Shown here piece after piece: positions 1-5,060 of a DNA stretch of 5,060 nucleotides. The notes under the pieces are model-generated. The model had not been told where the DNA came from. It made no database searches and saw only the letters and a program-made list of their open reading frames with translations. The stretch spans positions 1 to 5,060 of the forward strand of contig JAENVU010000390.1 in the NCBI GenBank assembly GCA_016650415.1. The letters run 5' to 3'. Positions within the stretch are counted from its first letter, which is position 1, and each line of letters starts with the position of its first letter. A program made the position numbers and the translations under genes. This stretch comes from Acidimicrobiia bacterium. GTDB taxonomy: Bacteria > Actinomycetota > Acidimicrobiia > IMCC26256 > JAENVU01.

Positions 1-765
1 CAACGCATTCGTCGAATCCGAATCGGCTTCGTCACCGTTCGGGAATCCGGTGATCCGAGTCGTGGTCGATGTCGTGCGGTCACGCACGAACACGTCGGTG
101 AAGATTCCCGAGTCGTTGATGTAGTCGAAGTTCGACGCGTCGGAGAGGAAGGTGATGTAGCGGCCGTTGTCGCTGATCGACCCGCCGTAGGAATCGAGGT
201 CGCCCTCTTCCCCGTCGCTCGCGACGCTGATGCGCTGGGTCTTGGCCGTGGTGGTGATGTCCCGCACGTAGATGTCGGTGCTGTAGTTCTGGTCCGCGGT
301 CCCGATCAGGTTCTCCGCGTCCGACTCGAAGACGAACACCTTGGCGTCCGGTGTCATCGAGGTGAGATACGAACCGCCATCCGACTGGGATCCGCCGTTG
401 CGCACACTGACGCGGATCGTCGTCCTCGCGACGCGGTCCCGGAGGAACACATCGGTCGAGTCGTTCGTGTCGGTCCCGGCGAGCAGGTCCGAAGAATCAC
501 TGTTGAACGCGACGTAACGGCCGTCGGCGGACACCAAGCCCTGATATCCACCGAGTGCGGCCTGCCCCCGCGGTCCTGACCGACACCCGCTCCGTCACAC
601 CGGTCTGGTTGTCCCGCCGAAACACGTCGGCGGCGCCATTCGTGTCGTTGGGAACGAGATTGGCGGCGTCCGAGGTGAACACGATGTAGCGGCCGTCCGG
701 AGAGATGTCGGACCCCGAGATCGAACCCCCACCGGTTGCGCGCCCGTGGACGAAACCCCGACCCG
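1..765 (-). repeat. Tandem PD40 propeller repeats of about 59 codons
   Basis: The conserved R of the RVSV-like motif begins at 765, 589, 414, 234 and 57 on the minus strand. Intervals are 176, 175, 180 and 177 bases, so four units are complete and a fifth begins at the left edge. Within a unit the order is RVSV, a Gly/Ser-rich 17-19 residue loop, [DN]GRYxxF or DAKVFVF, SDAxNL, D or N with a short polar turn, TD[VI][FY]xRD, then a T-rich end. The third unit (DAKVFVF, TDIYVRD) diverges most. The repeats are degenerate at DNA level, as expected of old protein repeats rather than a recent expansion. The two intervals that are not multiples of three are the frameshift positions. Confidence 0.75.
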
Positions 766-837
766 CGCCACCCCCGCACACCCACTCGTGGCCAACATCA
801 CAGCCGTGGCCGCGCCGACCAAACGCACTCGAATCAT
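1..837 (-). pseudogene. Secreted PD40/TolB-like beta-propeller protein, N-terminal part, frame broken twice; runs off the left edge
   Basis: Starting at ATG 837 the first frame encodes a basic n-region (MIRVRL), a hydrophobic stretch (VGAATAVMLATSG) and a Cys at residue 20 in ATSGC, a relaxed lipobox, so export and perhaps lipid anchoring are inferred. Then follow PD40-type repeats with the pattern RVSV...DGRYIVFTSDAxNL...DTN...TDVFxRDxxT. The frame changes twice. The signal-peptide frame runs to about 727 and, if continued, stops at TGA 597-595. The first repeat (about 727-566) is coded one base off. From about 564 to position 1 the original frame resumes. Both changes fall on GGGGG runs (726-730 and 565-569). 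The repeat peptide is well preserved in the shifted frame, so sequence error or very recent mutation is more likely than old decay. PD40 repeats form propeller blades, often in TolB-like or cell-surface proteins; no enzymatic residue is visible. The start lies 83 bp after guaA, with only a distant GGGAG (853-857) upstream. Function unknown. Confidence 0.75.
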
Positions 838-860
838 GTCCCCAACACCCCACTCCCAGA

Positions 861-892
861 GAAGCGGACAGGAGTTGAAAACCGGTCCGTTC
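861..892 (-). terminator. Weak stem-loop between guaA and the propeller gene
   Basis: On the minus strand GAACGGAC (892-885) pairs with GTCCG-c-TTC (869-861), an 8-bp stem with one bulged C and a loop of about 15 nt containing TTTT. It sits 28 nt after the guaA stop. There is no T tract after it and the loop is long, so it could be a weak terminator or processing site for the guaB3-guaA transcript, or chance. No other convincing terminator exists in this 83-bp gap. Confidence 0.22.
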
Positions 893-920
893 GCCTCCGA
901 GGTCCTTCGGCCTCGTTGGC

Positions 921-2468
921 TCACTCCCACTCGATGGTCCCGGGGGGTTTGGAGGTGATGTCGTAGGCCACCCGGTTCACGCCCGGGACCTCGTTGATCA
1001 CCCGCGACGAGATCCGCTCGAGGACGTCGTAGGGCAGGCGCGCCCAGTCGGCCGTCATGGCGTCGTCGCTGGTGACCGCCCGCAGGATGATCGGATACGC
1101 GTAGGTGCGGTCGTCGCCTTGCACGCCGACGGTGCGCACCGCCGGCAGCACCGCGAAGCTCTGCCAGATGTCCCGGTACAGCCCGGCCCGACGAATCTCC
1201 TCCACCACGATCGCGTCCGCCTCCTGGAGGATCGCCACCCGTTCGGGCGTGATCGCGCCGATGATGCGAACACCGAGACCCGGCCCCGGGAACGGTTGAC
1301 GCCACACCATCTCCTCGGGAAGGCCCAACTCTTCACCGACGGCGCGGACTTCGTCCTTGAACAGATGACGAAGTGGTTCGACGAGATCGAACTCCATGTC
1401 GTCGGGTAGGCCACCCACGTTGTGGTGGCTCTTGATCACGGCGTTCTCCCCGCCGCCCGATTCGACGATGTCGGGATAGAGCGTGCCCTGCACGAGGAAC
1501 CCGGCCGCGTCATATTCACGCGCGACTTCCTCGAACACGCGAATGAACGTCTCGCCGATGATCTTGCGCTTCCGTTCCGGTTCGACGATGTCGTCGAGCG
1601 CACCGAGGAATCGATCGGCCGCCTTCACGTGCACGAGGTCGATCTCGAACTGGCGGCGGAACGTTTCCTCCACCTGGTCGGCTTCACCCTTCCGGGAGAG
1701 ACCGGTGTCGACGAACACGCAGGTGAGTTGGTCGCCAACGGCCTTGTGGACCAACGCGGCTGCCACCGAGGAATCCACACCGCCCGAAAGGCCACACAAC
1801 ACGCGGGCACTCCCGACCTGGGCGCGGATCTCGGCCACCGCTTGTTCGATGATCGAGACGTTGGTCCAGGTCGGGCGACACTCGGCGACGTCGTAGAGAA
1901 ATGCCTTCAACACGTCTTGGCCGTGCTCGGTGTGCTTGACCTCCGGGTGGAACTGCACCCCGTAGATCCTTCGCTCGGCGTCGCCGAACGCGGCGGCAGG
2001 AGTGTCCGGCGTCGAGGCCAGCACCGTCGCGCCGCTCGGCGGGACGGTGATCGTGTCGAAGTGGCTCATCCACACCGCTTGGGCACGGGGCTGTTCCCGA
2101 AACAACGGTCGGGTGTCGGCCACCGTCAGATCGGTACGCCCGTACTCGCCGCGGCCGGTCTTGGCGACCTCGCCGCCCATGTCCCGAGCCAGGAGTTGCG
2201 CGCCGTAACAGATCCCCAGGATCGGGATACCGGACTCGTACAGCGCCGCATCGACCGAGGGGGCGCCCTCCACGTGCACCGACGCGGGTCCACCCGAGAG
2301 GATGATCGCCTTCGGACCCATCGCCAACATCTCGGCGAAGGGCATCGTGCGCGGCACGATCTCGGAATAGACGTGCGCCTCGCGAACTCGACGGGCGATC
2401 AGCTGCGCGTACTGCGCGCCGAGGTCGACCACCAGGACGAGATCACGGTCGGGGTGGGTTTCACTCAC
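921..2468 (-). CDS. guaA: GMP synthase (glutamine-hydrolysing)
   Basis: Makes GMP from XMP, ATP and glutamine in the cytoplasm, the last step of guanine nucleotide synthesis. The 515-residue product is the usual length and appears intact. The N-terminal class I amidotransferase domain (about 10-197) has DLGAQYAQLIARR at 15-27, the nucleophile Cys87 in GICYGAQ, and His174/Glu176 in QFHPE. The ATP pyrophosphatase domain follows, with P-loop SGGVDSS at 228-234, GTLYPDIVES and KSHHNVGGLP. The C-terminal dimerisation domain begins near FPGPGLG (393-399) and ends in the family's typical KPPGTIEWE. The start is GTG 2468, which gives the normal N-terminus (VSETHPDRD) and overlaps the guaB3 stop as GTGA. 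The frame stays open upstream to 3047, but that part is only the shadow of guaB3. No strong ribosome binding site precedes the GTG, so translational coupling to guaB3 is likely. Variation seen: MSHFD at 134-138 where MSHGD or MSHRD is more common. Confidence 0.97.
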   Translation of the reverse strand: MSETHPDRDLVLVVDLGAQYAQLIARRVREAHVYSEIVPRTMPFAEMLAMGPKAIILSGGPASVHVEGAPSVDAALYESGIPILGICYGAQLLARDMGGEVAKTGRGEYGRTDLTVADTRPLFREQPRAQAVWMSHFDTITVPPSGATVLASTPDTPAAAFGDAERRIYGVQFHPEVKHTEHGQDVLKAFLYDVAECRPTWTNVSIIEQAVAEIRAQVGSARVLCGLSGGVDSSVAAALVHKAVGDQLTCVFVDTGLSRKGEADQVEETFRRQFEIDLVHVKAADRFLGALDDIVEPERKRKIIGETFIRVFEEVAREYDAAGFLVQGTLYPDIVESGGGENAVIKSHHNVGGLPDDMEFDLVEPLRHLFKDEVRAVGEELGLPEEMVWRQPFPGPGLGVRIIGAITPERVAILQEADAIVVEEIRRAGLYRDIWQSFAVLPAVRTVGVQGDDRTYAYPIILRAVTSDDAMTADWARLPYDVLERISSRVINEVPGVNRVAYDITSKPPGTIEWE

Positions 2469-3631
2469 CGACCCATGCCGATGCCCTGGGCACGCTGGAG
2501 CGACTTGCCTTCGGTCTGGAGCGACGGCGCGACCATGACTTCCGCCTTCTGGAACTCCTTGACGGTCTCGTAGCCGGTGGTCGCCATCGACGTCCGCAGC
2601 GCACCGAAGAGATTGAGCGTGCCGTCGTTCTCGTGTGCCGGCCCGCTCACGATCTCTTCCATCGTCCCCTTCTGGCCGGCATAGACCCGCGCGCCCCGTG
2701 GGAGCGACGGGTGGAAGGTCGCCATGCCCCAGTGGTAACCACGACCGGGTGCCTCGTATGCGCTGGCGAGCGGCGAACCGATCATCACCGCGTCCGCACC
2801 ACACGCAATCGCCTTCGCGACGTCGCCACCGGTCCGCATGCCACCGTCGGCGATGACGTGCACGTAGACGCCGGTTTCGTCGAGGTGGCGAATCCGCGCG
2901 CCCGCCGCGTCGGCGATGGCCGTCGCTTGGGGCACGCCGATGCCGAGCACACCGCGCGATGTGCACGCGTGACCCGGACCGACACCGACGAGGACGCCGA
3001 CCGCACCCGTTCGCATGAGGTGCAGTGCCGTGCTGTAGGACGCACAACCGCCGACGATCACCGGGATCTCGTATTCGCGGATGAACTTCTTGAGGTTGAG
3101 CGGCTGCCGCGCGGGATCCTTCGACACATGCTCGGCCGACACGACCGTTCCCTGCACCACGAGGAGGTCGAGCTCGGCTTCGAGGACGTACTTCGAGAAC
3201 TGCTCGACCCGCTGCGGAGTCAGCGACGCGCAGGCGCGGACGCCGGCGTCCTTGATCTCGCGGATGCGCTTGCCGATCAGCTCGTCCTTGATCGGCTCCT
3301 GGTACAGCTCCTGCATCCGGCGCGTGGCCTTCTCAGGATCGAGCTCGGCGATCTCGTCGAAGACCGAATCGGTGTCTTCATACCGAGTCCAGAGGCCTTC
3401 GAGATTCAGACATCCCAACCCGCCGAGTCGACCGATTTCGATCGCCGTCTTCGGCGAGACGACGCCGTCCATCGCGGATGCGACCAGCGGCAGGTCGAAC
3501 TTGAACGCGTCGATCTCCCAGGAGATGTCGACATCTTCCGGGTCGCGCGTACGCCGACTGGGCACGATCGCGATGTCGTCGAACCCGTAGGCCCGGCGTC
3601 CCGACTTGCCGATACCGATCTCGACTTCCAC
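2465..3631 (-). CDS. guaB3: GuaB3-type IMP dehydrogenase family protein
   Basis: A 388-residue TIM-barrel protein of the IMP dehydrogenase/GMP reductase family without the CBS (Bateman) insert of canonical GuaB. The N-terminus has the GuaB3 pattern KSGRRAYGFDDIAIVPSRRT (9-28). Further motifs are LVASAMDGVVSP (49-60), the catalytic loop GVGPGHACTSRGVLGIGVPQ with Cys223, and the phosphate-binding IADGGMRTGGDVAKAIACGA (260-279) followed by MIGSPLA. The flap region carries GRGYHWGMA. The end is ALRTSMATTGYETVKEF, then a short tail. Expected reaction: NAD-dependent oxidation of IMP to XMP. Cyanobacterial GuaB3 has been reported to be a real IMP dehydrogenase, whereas the actinobacterial copies were long labelled only 'related protein'. 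GMP reductase activity cannot be excluded from sequence alone. Start GTG 3631 is chosen because GGGAG at 3643-3639 lies 7 nt upstream and the N-terminus matches the family. Its TGA overlaps the guaA GTG by 4 bp, so the two form one translational unit supplying XMP to GMP synthase. Confidence 0.95.
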   Translation of the reverse strand: MEVEIGIGKSGRRAYGFDDIAIVPSRRTRDPEDVDISWEIDAFKFDLPLVASAMDGVVSPKTAIEIGRLGGLGCLNLEGLWTRYEDTDSVFDEIAELDPEKATRRMQELYQEPIKDELIGKRIREIKDAGVRACASLTPQRVEQFSKYVLEAELDLLVVQGTVVSAEHVSKDPARQPLNLKKFIREYEIPVIVGGCASYSTALHLMRTGAVGVLVGVGPGHACTSRGVLGIGVPQATAIADAAGARIRHLDETGVYVHVIADGGMRTGGDVAKAIACGADAVMIGSPLASAYEAPGRGYHWGMATFHPSLPRGARVYAGQKGTMEEIVSGPAHENDGTLNLFGALRTSMATTGYETVKEFQKAEVMVAPSLQTEGKSLQRAQGIGMGR

Positions 3632-3638
3632 CAGGTGG

Positions 3639-3643
3639 CTCCC
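3639..3643 (-). promoter_or_regulatory. Ribosome binding site of guaB3
   Basis: GGGAG on the minus strand, 7 nt before the GTG start at 3631. It is the clearest Shine-Dalgarno site in the window and decides the GTG start. guaA has none of its own, so this site probably serves the coupled pair. Confidence 0.7.
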
Positions 3644-3658
3644 GTCGTTCCTACTCCG

Positions 3659-3700
3659 CCGAAACGTCCAGCTTAGTGGGACGGTCGCGCCCCGTTTCGG
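3659..3700 (-). promoter_or_regulatory. Inverted repeat and possible -10 in the leader of guaB3
   Basis: In the 78-bp gap between the Nudix stop and guaB3, CCGAAACG (3700-3693) and CGTTTCGG (3666-3659) form a perfect 8-bp inverted repeat with a 26-nt spacer. It could be a stem-loop in the leader or a spaced dyad. Inside the spacer TAAGCT (3675-3670, minus strand) fits the actinobacterial -10 pattern TAnnnT and would give a leader of roughly 30 nt ahead of the ribosome binding site. No TTGACA-like -35 is seen at 16-18 nt. The promoter part is weak; the repeat is real in the sequence but its role is inferred. Confidence 0.3.
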
Positions 3701-3709
3701 GTCCGGTGA

Positions 3710-4384
3710 TCAGGTGGGAGTGGTGACGATGGTGAGGAGTCGGGTCAGGATCCGCGCGGTCGCACCCCAGACGGTTTCGCTCGGCAACTCGAAGAAGGTC
3801 ATCGAGCGGTATTCGCCCCAGAGGTCCCAGAACTCCTCGCGGTAGGTGTCGGGATGGAGCAGCTCGGACAGCGAGATCCCGAAGGCGTCGACGACCTCGA
3901 ACGGGTCCGGGACCAGCTGGGGTGGCGCCGGCAGGAGCCCCACGATCGGGGTGATCGTGAACGCGGACGCCACCGTGGCGATGGTGTCGAGCTCGCCGAG
4001 GATCTCCACCTGGGCCGGGACGATCCCGACCTCCTCGTGCGCCTCTCGGAGTGCCGCCGCGGCGAGATCGACGTCACCCGGGTCGCGTTTGCCGCCCGGG
4101 AAGGCGATCTCGCCCTGGTGTGAGGGCATGGTCTCCGGACGCTTCGTGAGCACCACATGGGTGTCGCCCTGATCTTCGTAGAGCGCGACCAGGACCGCGG
4201 CCTCCCGCGCGTCGGAGACGTTGAAGGTCGGTGCCATCGGTGCCGGACCGCGGGTGATGCGGTCCACGGCCTCGGCGAGCGCCACAGGCCCCCGCGCGCC
4301 CTCGGCCCCGGCCCACGGCGGCGGCCCGCCGCGGCGAGTCCCGGGCGGCCGGGGGATGCGCTGTTGTCCGCCTCGCGCCGCCAT
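3710..4384 (-). CDS. Nudix hydrolase, CoA pyrophosphatase (NudL/YeaB) type
   Basis: Predicted cytoplasmic enzyme splitting CoA and related nucleotide pyrophosphates to 4'-phosphopantetheine and 3',5'-ADP, with Mg or Mn. The 224-residue product has VVLTKRPETMPSHQGEIAFPGG (77-98), the CoA-type signature just before the Nudix box, then GKRDPGD...LREAHEEVGI (98-121). The box has eight rather than seven residues between its acidic position and RE, and Asp instead of Glu at that position, as I recall for NudL proteins. REAHEE supplies the metal-binding glutamates. VWGATARIL near the C-terminus is also typical of the family. The first 50 residues are rich in Arg, Pro and Gly (RIPRPPGTRRGGPPPW). They resemble other actinobacterial members, so ATG 4384 is preferred to Met50. 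A TAATGT six bases before this ATG supports the same start. It precedes guaB3 by 78 bp on the same strand and may share its transcript. The CoA specificity is inferred from motifs only. Confidence 0.9.
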   Translation of the reverse strand: MAARGGQQRIPRPPGTRRGGPPPWAGAEGARGPVALAEAVDRITRGPAPMAPTFNVSDAREAAVLVALYEDQGDTHVVLTKRPETMPSHQGEIAFPGGKRDPGDVDLAAAALREAHEEVGIVPAQVEILGELDTIATVASAFTITPIVGLLPAPPQLVPDPFEVVDAFGISLSELLHPDTYREEFWDLWGEYRSMTFFELPSETVWGATARILTRLLTIVTTPT

Positions 4385-4390
4385 GCGCGC

Positions 4391-4396
4391 ACATTA
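4391..4396 (-). promoter_or_regulatory. Candidate -10 box giving a leaderless Nudix transcript
   Basis: TAATGT on the minus strand matches the TAnnnT -10 pattern common in actinobacteria. It ends exactly 6 nt (gcgcgc) before ATG 4384, which would place the transcription start on the A of the start codon. No Shine-Dalgarno sequence lies at normal distance before this ATG, as expected of a leaderless mRNA. No good -35 is visible at 16-18 nt (GTCGCG), which is not rare in such promoters. The hexamer could be chance. Confidence 0.45.
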
Positions 4397-4413
4397 CCGA
4401 CCAGCCCCACCAC

Positions 4414-4469
4414 CGCGACTTTTGGTCCGCGCGTCGGCGCAATCACCCCCGTGCAGACCAAAGGTCGCG
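4414..4469. promoter_or_regulatory. Spaced 14-bp inverted repeat before the Nudix gene, possible operator pair or hairpin
   Basis: CGCGACTTTTGGTC (4414-4427, plus strand) faces GACCAAAGGTCGCG (4456-4469) with 28 nt between them. Thirteen of 14 positions are complementary and the remaining one is a T/G pair. Each arm is also a near-palindrome: GACC-AAA-GGTC in one, GAC-TTTTG-GTC in the other, with centres 39 bp apart. It lies 20-70 bp upstream of the candidate -10 box and abuts the SGNH terminator. This is compatible with two sites for a dimeric repressor or activator, or with a large hairpin; no known regulator motif is recognised. Confidence 0.4.
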
Positions 4470-4509
4470 ACGAGGGGCGGGCACCGCGTCTGCGGCACCC
4501 GCCCCGTCG
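4460..4509 (-). terminator. GC-rich hairpin terminator of the SGNH hydrolase gene
   Basis: Beginning 14 nt after the stop codon on the minus strand, the arm 4509-4492 pairs with 4487-4468 around an AGAC loop. The inner 13 pairs include two adjacent G-U wobbles. A CU bulge follows, then five more pairs (CGACG/CGTCG). The stem is about 18 bp and almost all G-C. Only a short TTT (4462-4460) follows, so this is the strong-stem, poor-U form often seen in actinobacteria. It separates the hydrolase from the Nudix-gua genes. Confidence 0.7.
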
Positions 4510-4523
4510 TCAGTTCTGTTCGC

Positions 4524-5060
4524 TTACGTGAGCGTCATGTTGGGCTCGCCGAGCGAGTTCTTGCCGGTGCCGTGCGTGCAGGTACCACCGTGCACGTTGC
4601 CACCGTTGTATGCCTGACGCAGGCAGTTCCGCAGGGCGAGCTGACCCCAGTAGTTCGGGTGCAGGCTCTCCTGGAACTGGTAGGGACCAAAGACCGTCGT
4701 GATCGTCCGGATCTGGTTCTGCCATTCGGTCTTGTCGGGAGCGTTGGACTGCGTCCAGTTCGAGACGCCGACCTCTTCGAGGAGGCCGACTCCCTTCTCG
4801 CAGAGCCGGCGCCCGTTGAACGCGTTCTGGTTGTCCATGATGACGACGTTCGAGAACCCGGCGGTGTTCGCCGCGTCCTTCGACGACTTGTTCATGTTGT
4901 AGAGCGCCGTGTTGTTCGCCCAGTCGGCGTCCTTGTTCCAGATGCCGCAGCCACCGGTGTCCTGGCGGGTCCAGCCGCTCTCGCTGTAGCGGAACCCGGA
5001 ACCCATCGGGATCGGCGAGACGTAGGTCTGCACGATGATCTTGTACTGCGAGTCCGAGTA
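4524..5060 (-). CDS. Secreted SGNH/GDSL-family hydrolase, C-terminal part; 5' end beyond the right edge
   Basis: The last 178 residues of a probable extracellular esterase or lipase-like hydrolase. The frame is open to base 5060, so the catalytic Ser block (GDS) and the signal peptide are off the window. Visible are IIVQTYVSPIP (8-18 of the fragment), GGCGIWNKDADWANN (36-50), AFNGRRLCEKG (80-90) and the C-terminal catalytic block QESLHPNYWGQLALRNC (130-146), with the catalytic His at 134. These match the actinobacterial SGNH family whose members end in a TCTxx...MTLT tail, as here. The four cysteines (38, 87, 146, 161) suggest disulfides and an exported protein. The residue three before the His is Glu, where classical GDSL enzymes have Asp. 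The protein is rich in Asn, Thr and Ser. The gene ends in TAA (4526-4524) and is followed by a terminator, so it is transcribed separately from the genes to its left. Substrate not predictable. Confidence 0.85.
   Translation of the reverse strand, partial: YSDSQYKIIVQTYVSPIPMGSGFRYSESGWTRQDTGGCGIWNKDADWANNTALYNMNKSSKDAANTAGFSNVVIMDNQNAFNGRRLCEKGVGLLEEVGVSNWTQSNAPDKTEWQNQIRTITTVFGPYQFQESLHPNYWGQLALRNCLRQAYNGGNVHGGTCTHGTGKNSLGEPNMTLT

Noticed and set aside
565..730. Programmed ribosomal frameshifting as the main explanation of the propeller gene
   Set aside because: It would need two opposite shifts within about 160 bases, and no slippery heptamer with a stimulatory structure was recognised. 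Homopolymer error is simpler; kept only as an alternative.
899..914. Small stem GAGGTC/GGCCTC just after the guaA stop as a terminator
   Set aside because: On the minus strand it has only four good pairs plus a mismatch, and no T tract follows.
595..1305. Minus-strand frame of 236 codons across the guaA end and the propeller start
   Set aside because: Only the part from ATG 837 onward is meaningful (signal peptide); the upstream part is a guaA shadow.
1422..2573. Open frame of 383 codons on the plus strand opposite guaA
   Set aside because: It mirrors a fully recognised guaA, has no known motif, is rich in Arg, His and Asp as antisense high-GC frames are, and has no start signals.
2469..3047. 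Upstream extension of the guaA frame suggesting a 708-residue fusion
   Set aside because: The extra part is out of frame with the real guaB3 and has Arg-rich nonsense composition. GTG 2468 gives the normal GuaA N-terminus.
2633..3676. Open frame of 347 codons on the plus strand opposite guaB3
   Set aside because: Antisense shadow of a conserved gene in GC-rich DNA; no domain recognisable.
3632..3709. Purine, PRPP or ppGpp riboswitch before guaB3
   Set aside because: The gap is only 78 bp and shows none of the conserved cores I know for these classes.
1..5060. Mobile element, CRISPR array, phage gene, tRNA or defence system
   Set aside because: No transposase, integrase, direct repeat array, tRNA-like fold or defence domain is seen on either strand; the gene content is housekeeping plus secreted proteins.

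Overview
The window is a piece of high-GC bacterial chromosome, most likely from an actinobacterium, possibly Acidimicrobiia. The evidence is the high GC, the GTG starts, a guaB3-type IMP dehydrogenase paralogue next to guaA, an actinobacterial-style secreted SGNH hydrolase, and a secreted PD40 propeller protein. The lineage is an inference from protein style, not from a marker search. All genes lie on the minus strand, so transcription runs from the right edge to the left.

In order of transcription: (1) the C-terminal part of a secreted SGNH/GDSL hydrolase (4524-5060, cut by the right edge), followed by a strong GC-rich hairpin terminator (4468-4509). (2) A 139-bp intergenic region with a spaced 14-bp inverted repeat (4414-4469) and a -10-like TAATGT exactly 6 nt before the next ATG, which suggests a leaderless transcript. 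(3) A Nudix hydrolase of the CoA pyrophosphatase (NudL) type (3710-4384). (4) A 78-bp gap with a good ribosome binding site and an 8-bp inverted repeat. (5) guaB3 (2465-3631) and guaA (921-2468), which overlap by 4 bp (GTGA) and are surely co-translated. (6) An 83-bp gap. (7) A secreted, possibly lipid-anchored PD40 beta-propeller protein (837 down to 1, cut by the left edge), whose reading frame is broken twice, at two GGGGG runs.

The functional core is guanine nucleotide synthesis. GuaB3 is a Bateman-less IMP dehydrogenase homologue with the catalytic cysteine loop intact, and it would make XMP from IMP. GuaA is a full-length GMP synthetase that would convert XMP to GMP. Their 4-bp overlap argues that GuaB3 supplies this pathway. 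The Nudix enzyme upstream is a nucleotide/CoA housekeeping enzyme that may share transcription. The hydrolase and the propeller protein are extracytoplasmic and look unrelated to the purine genes.

I do not see a new multi-gene system here. The points worth a second look are the paired frameshifts around one propeller repeat, the dyad and leaderless promoter before the Nudix gene, and the guaB3-guaA coupling. No tRNA, rRNA, CRISPR array, insertion sequence or recognisable riboswitch was found, and no gene-free stretch exceeds 300 bases.
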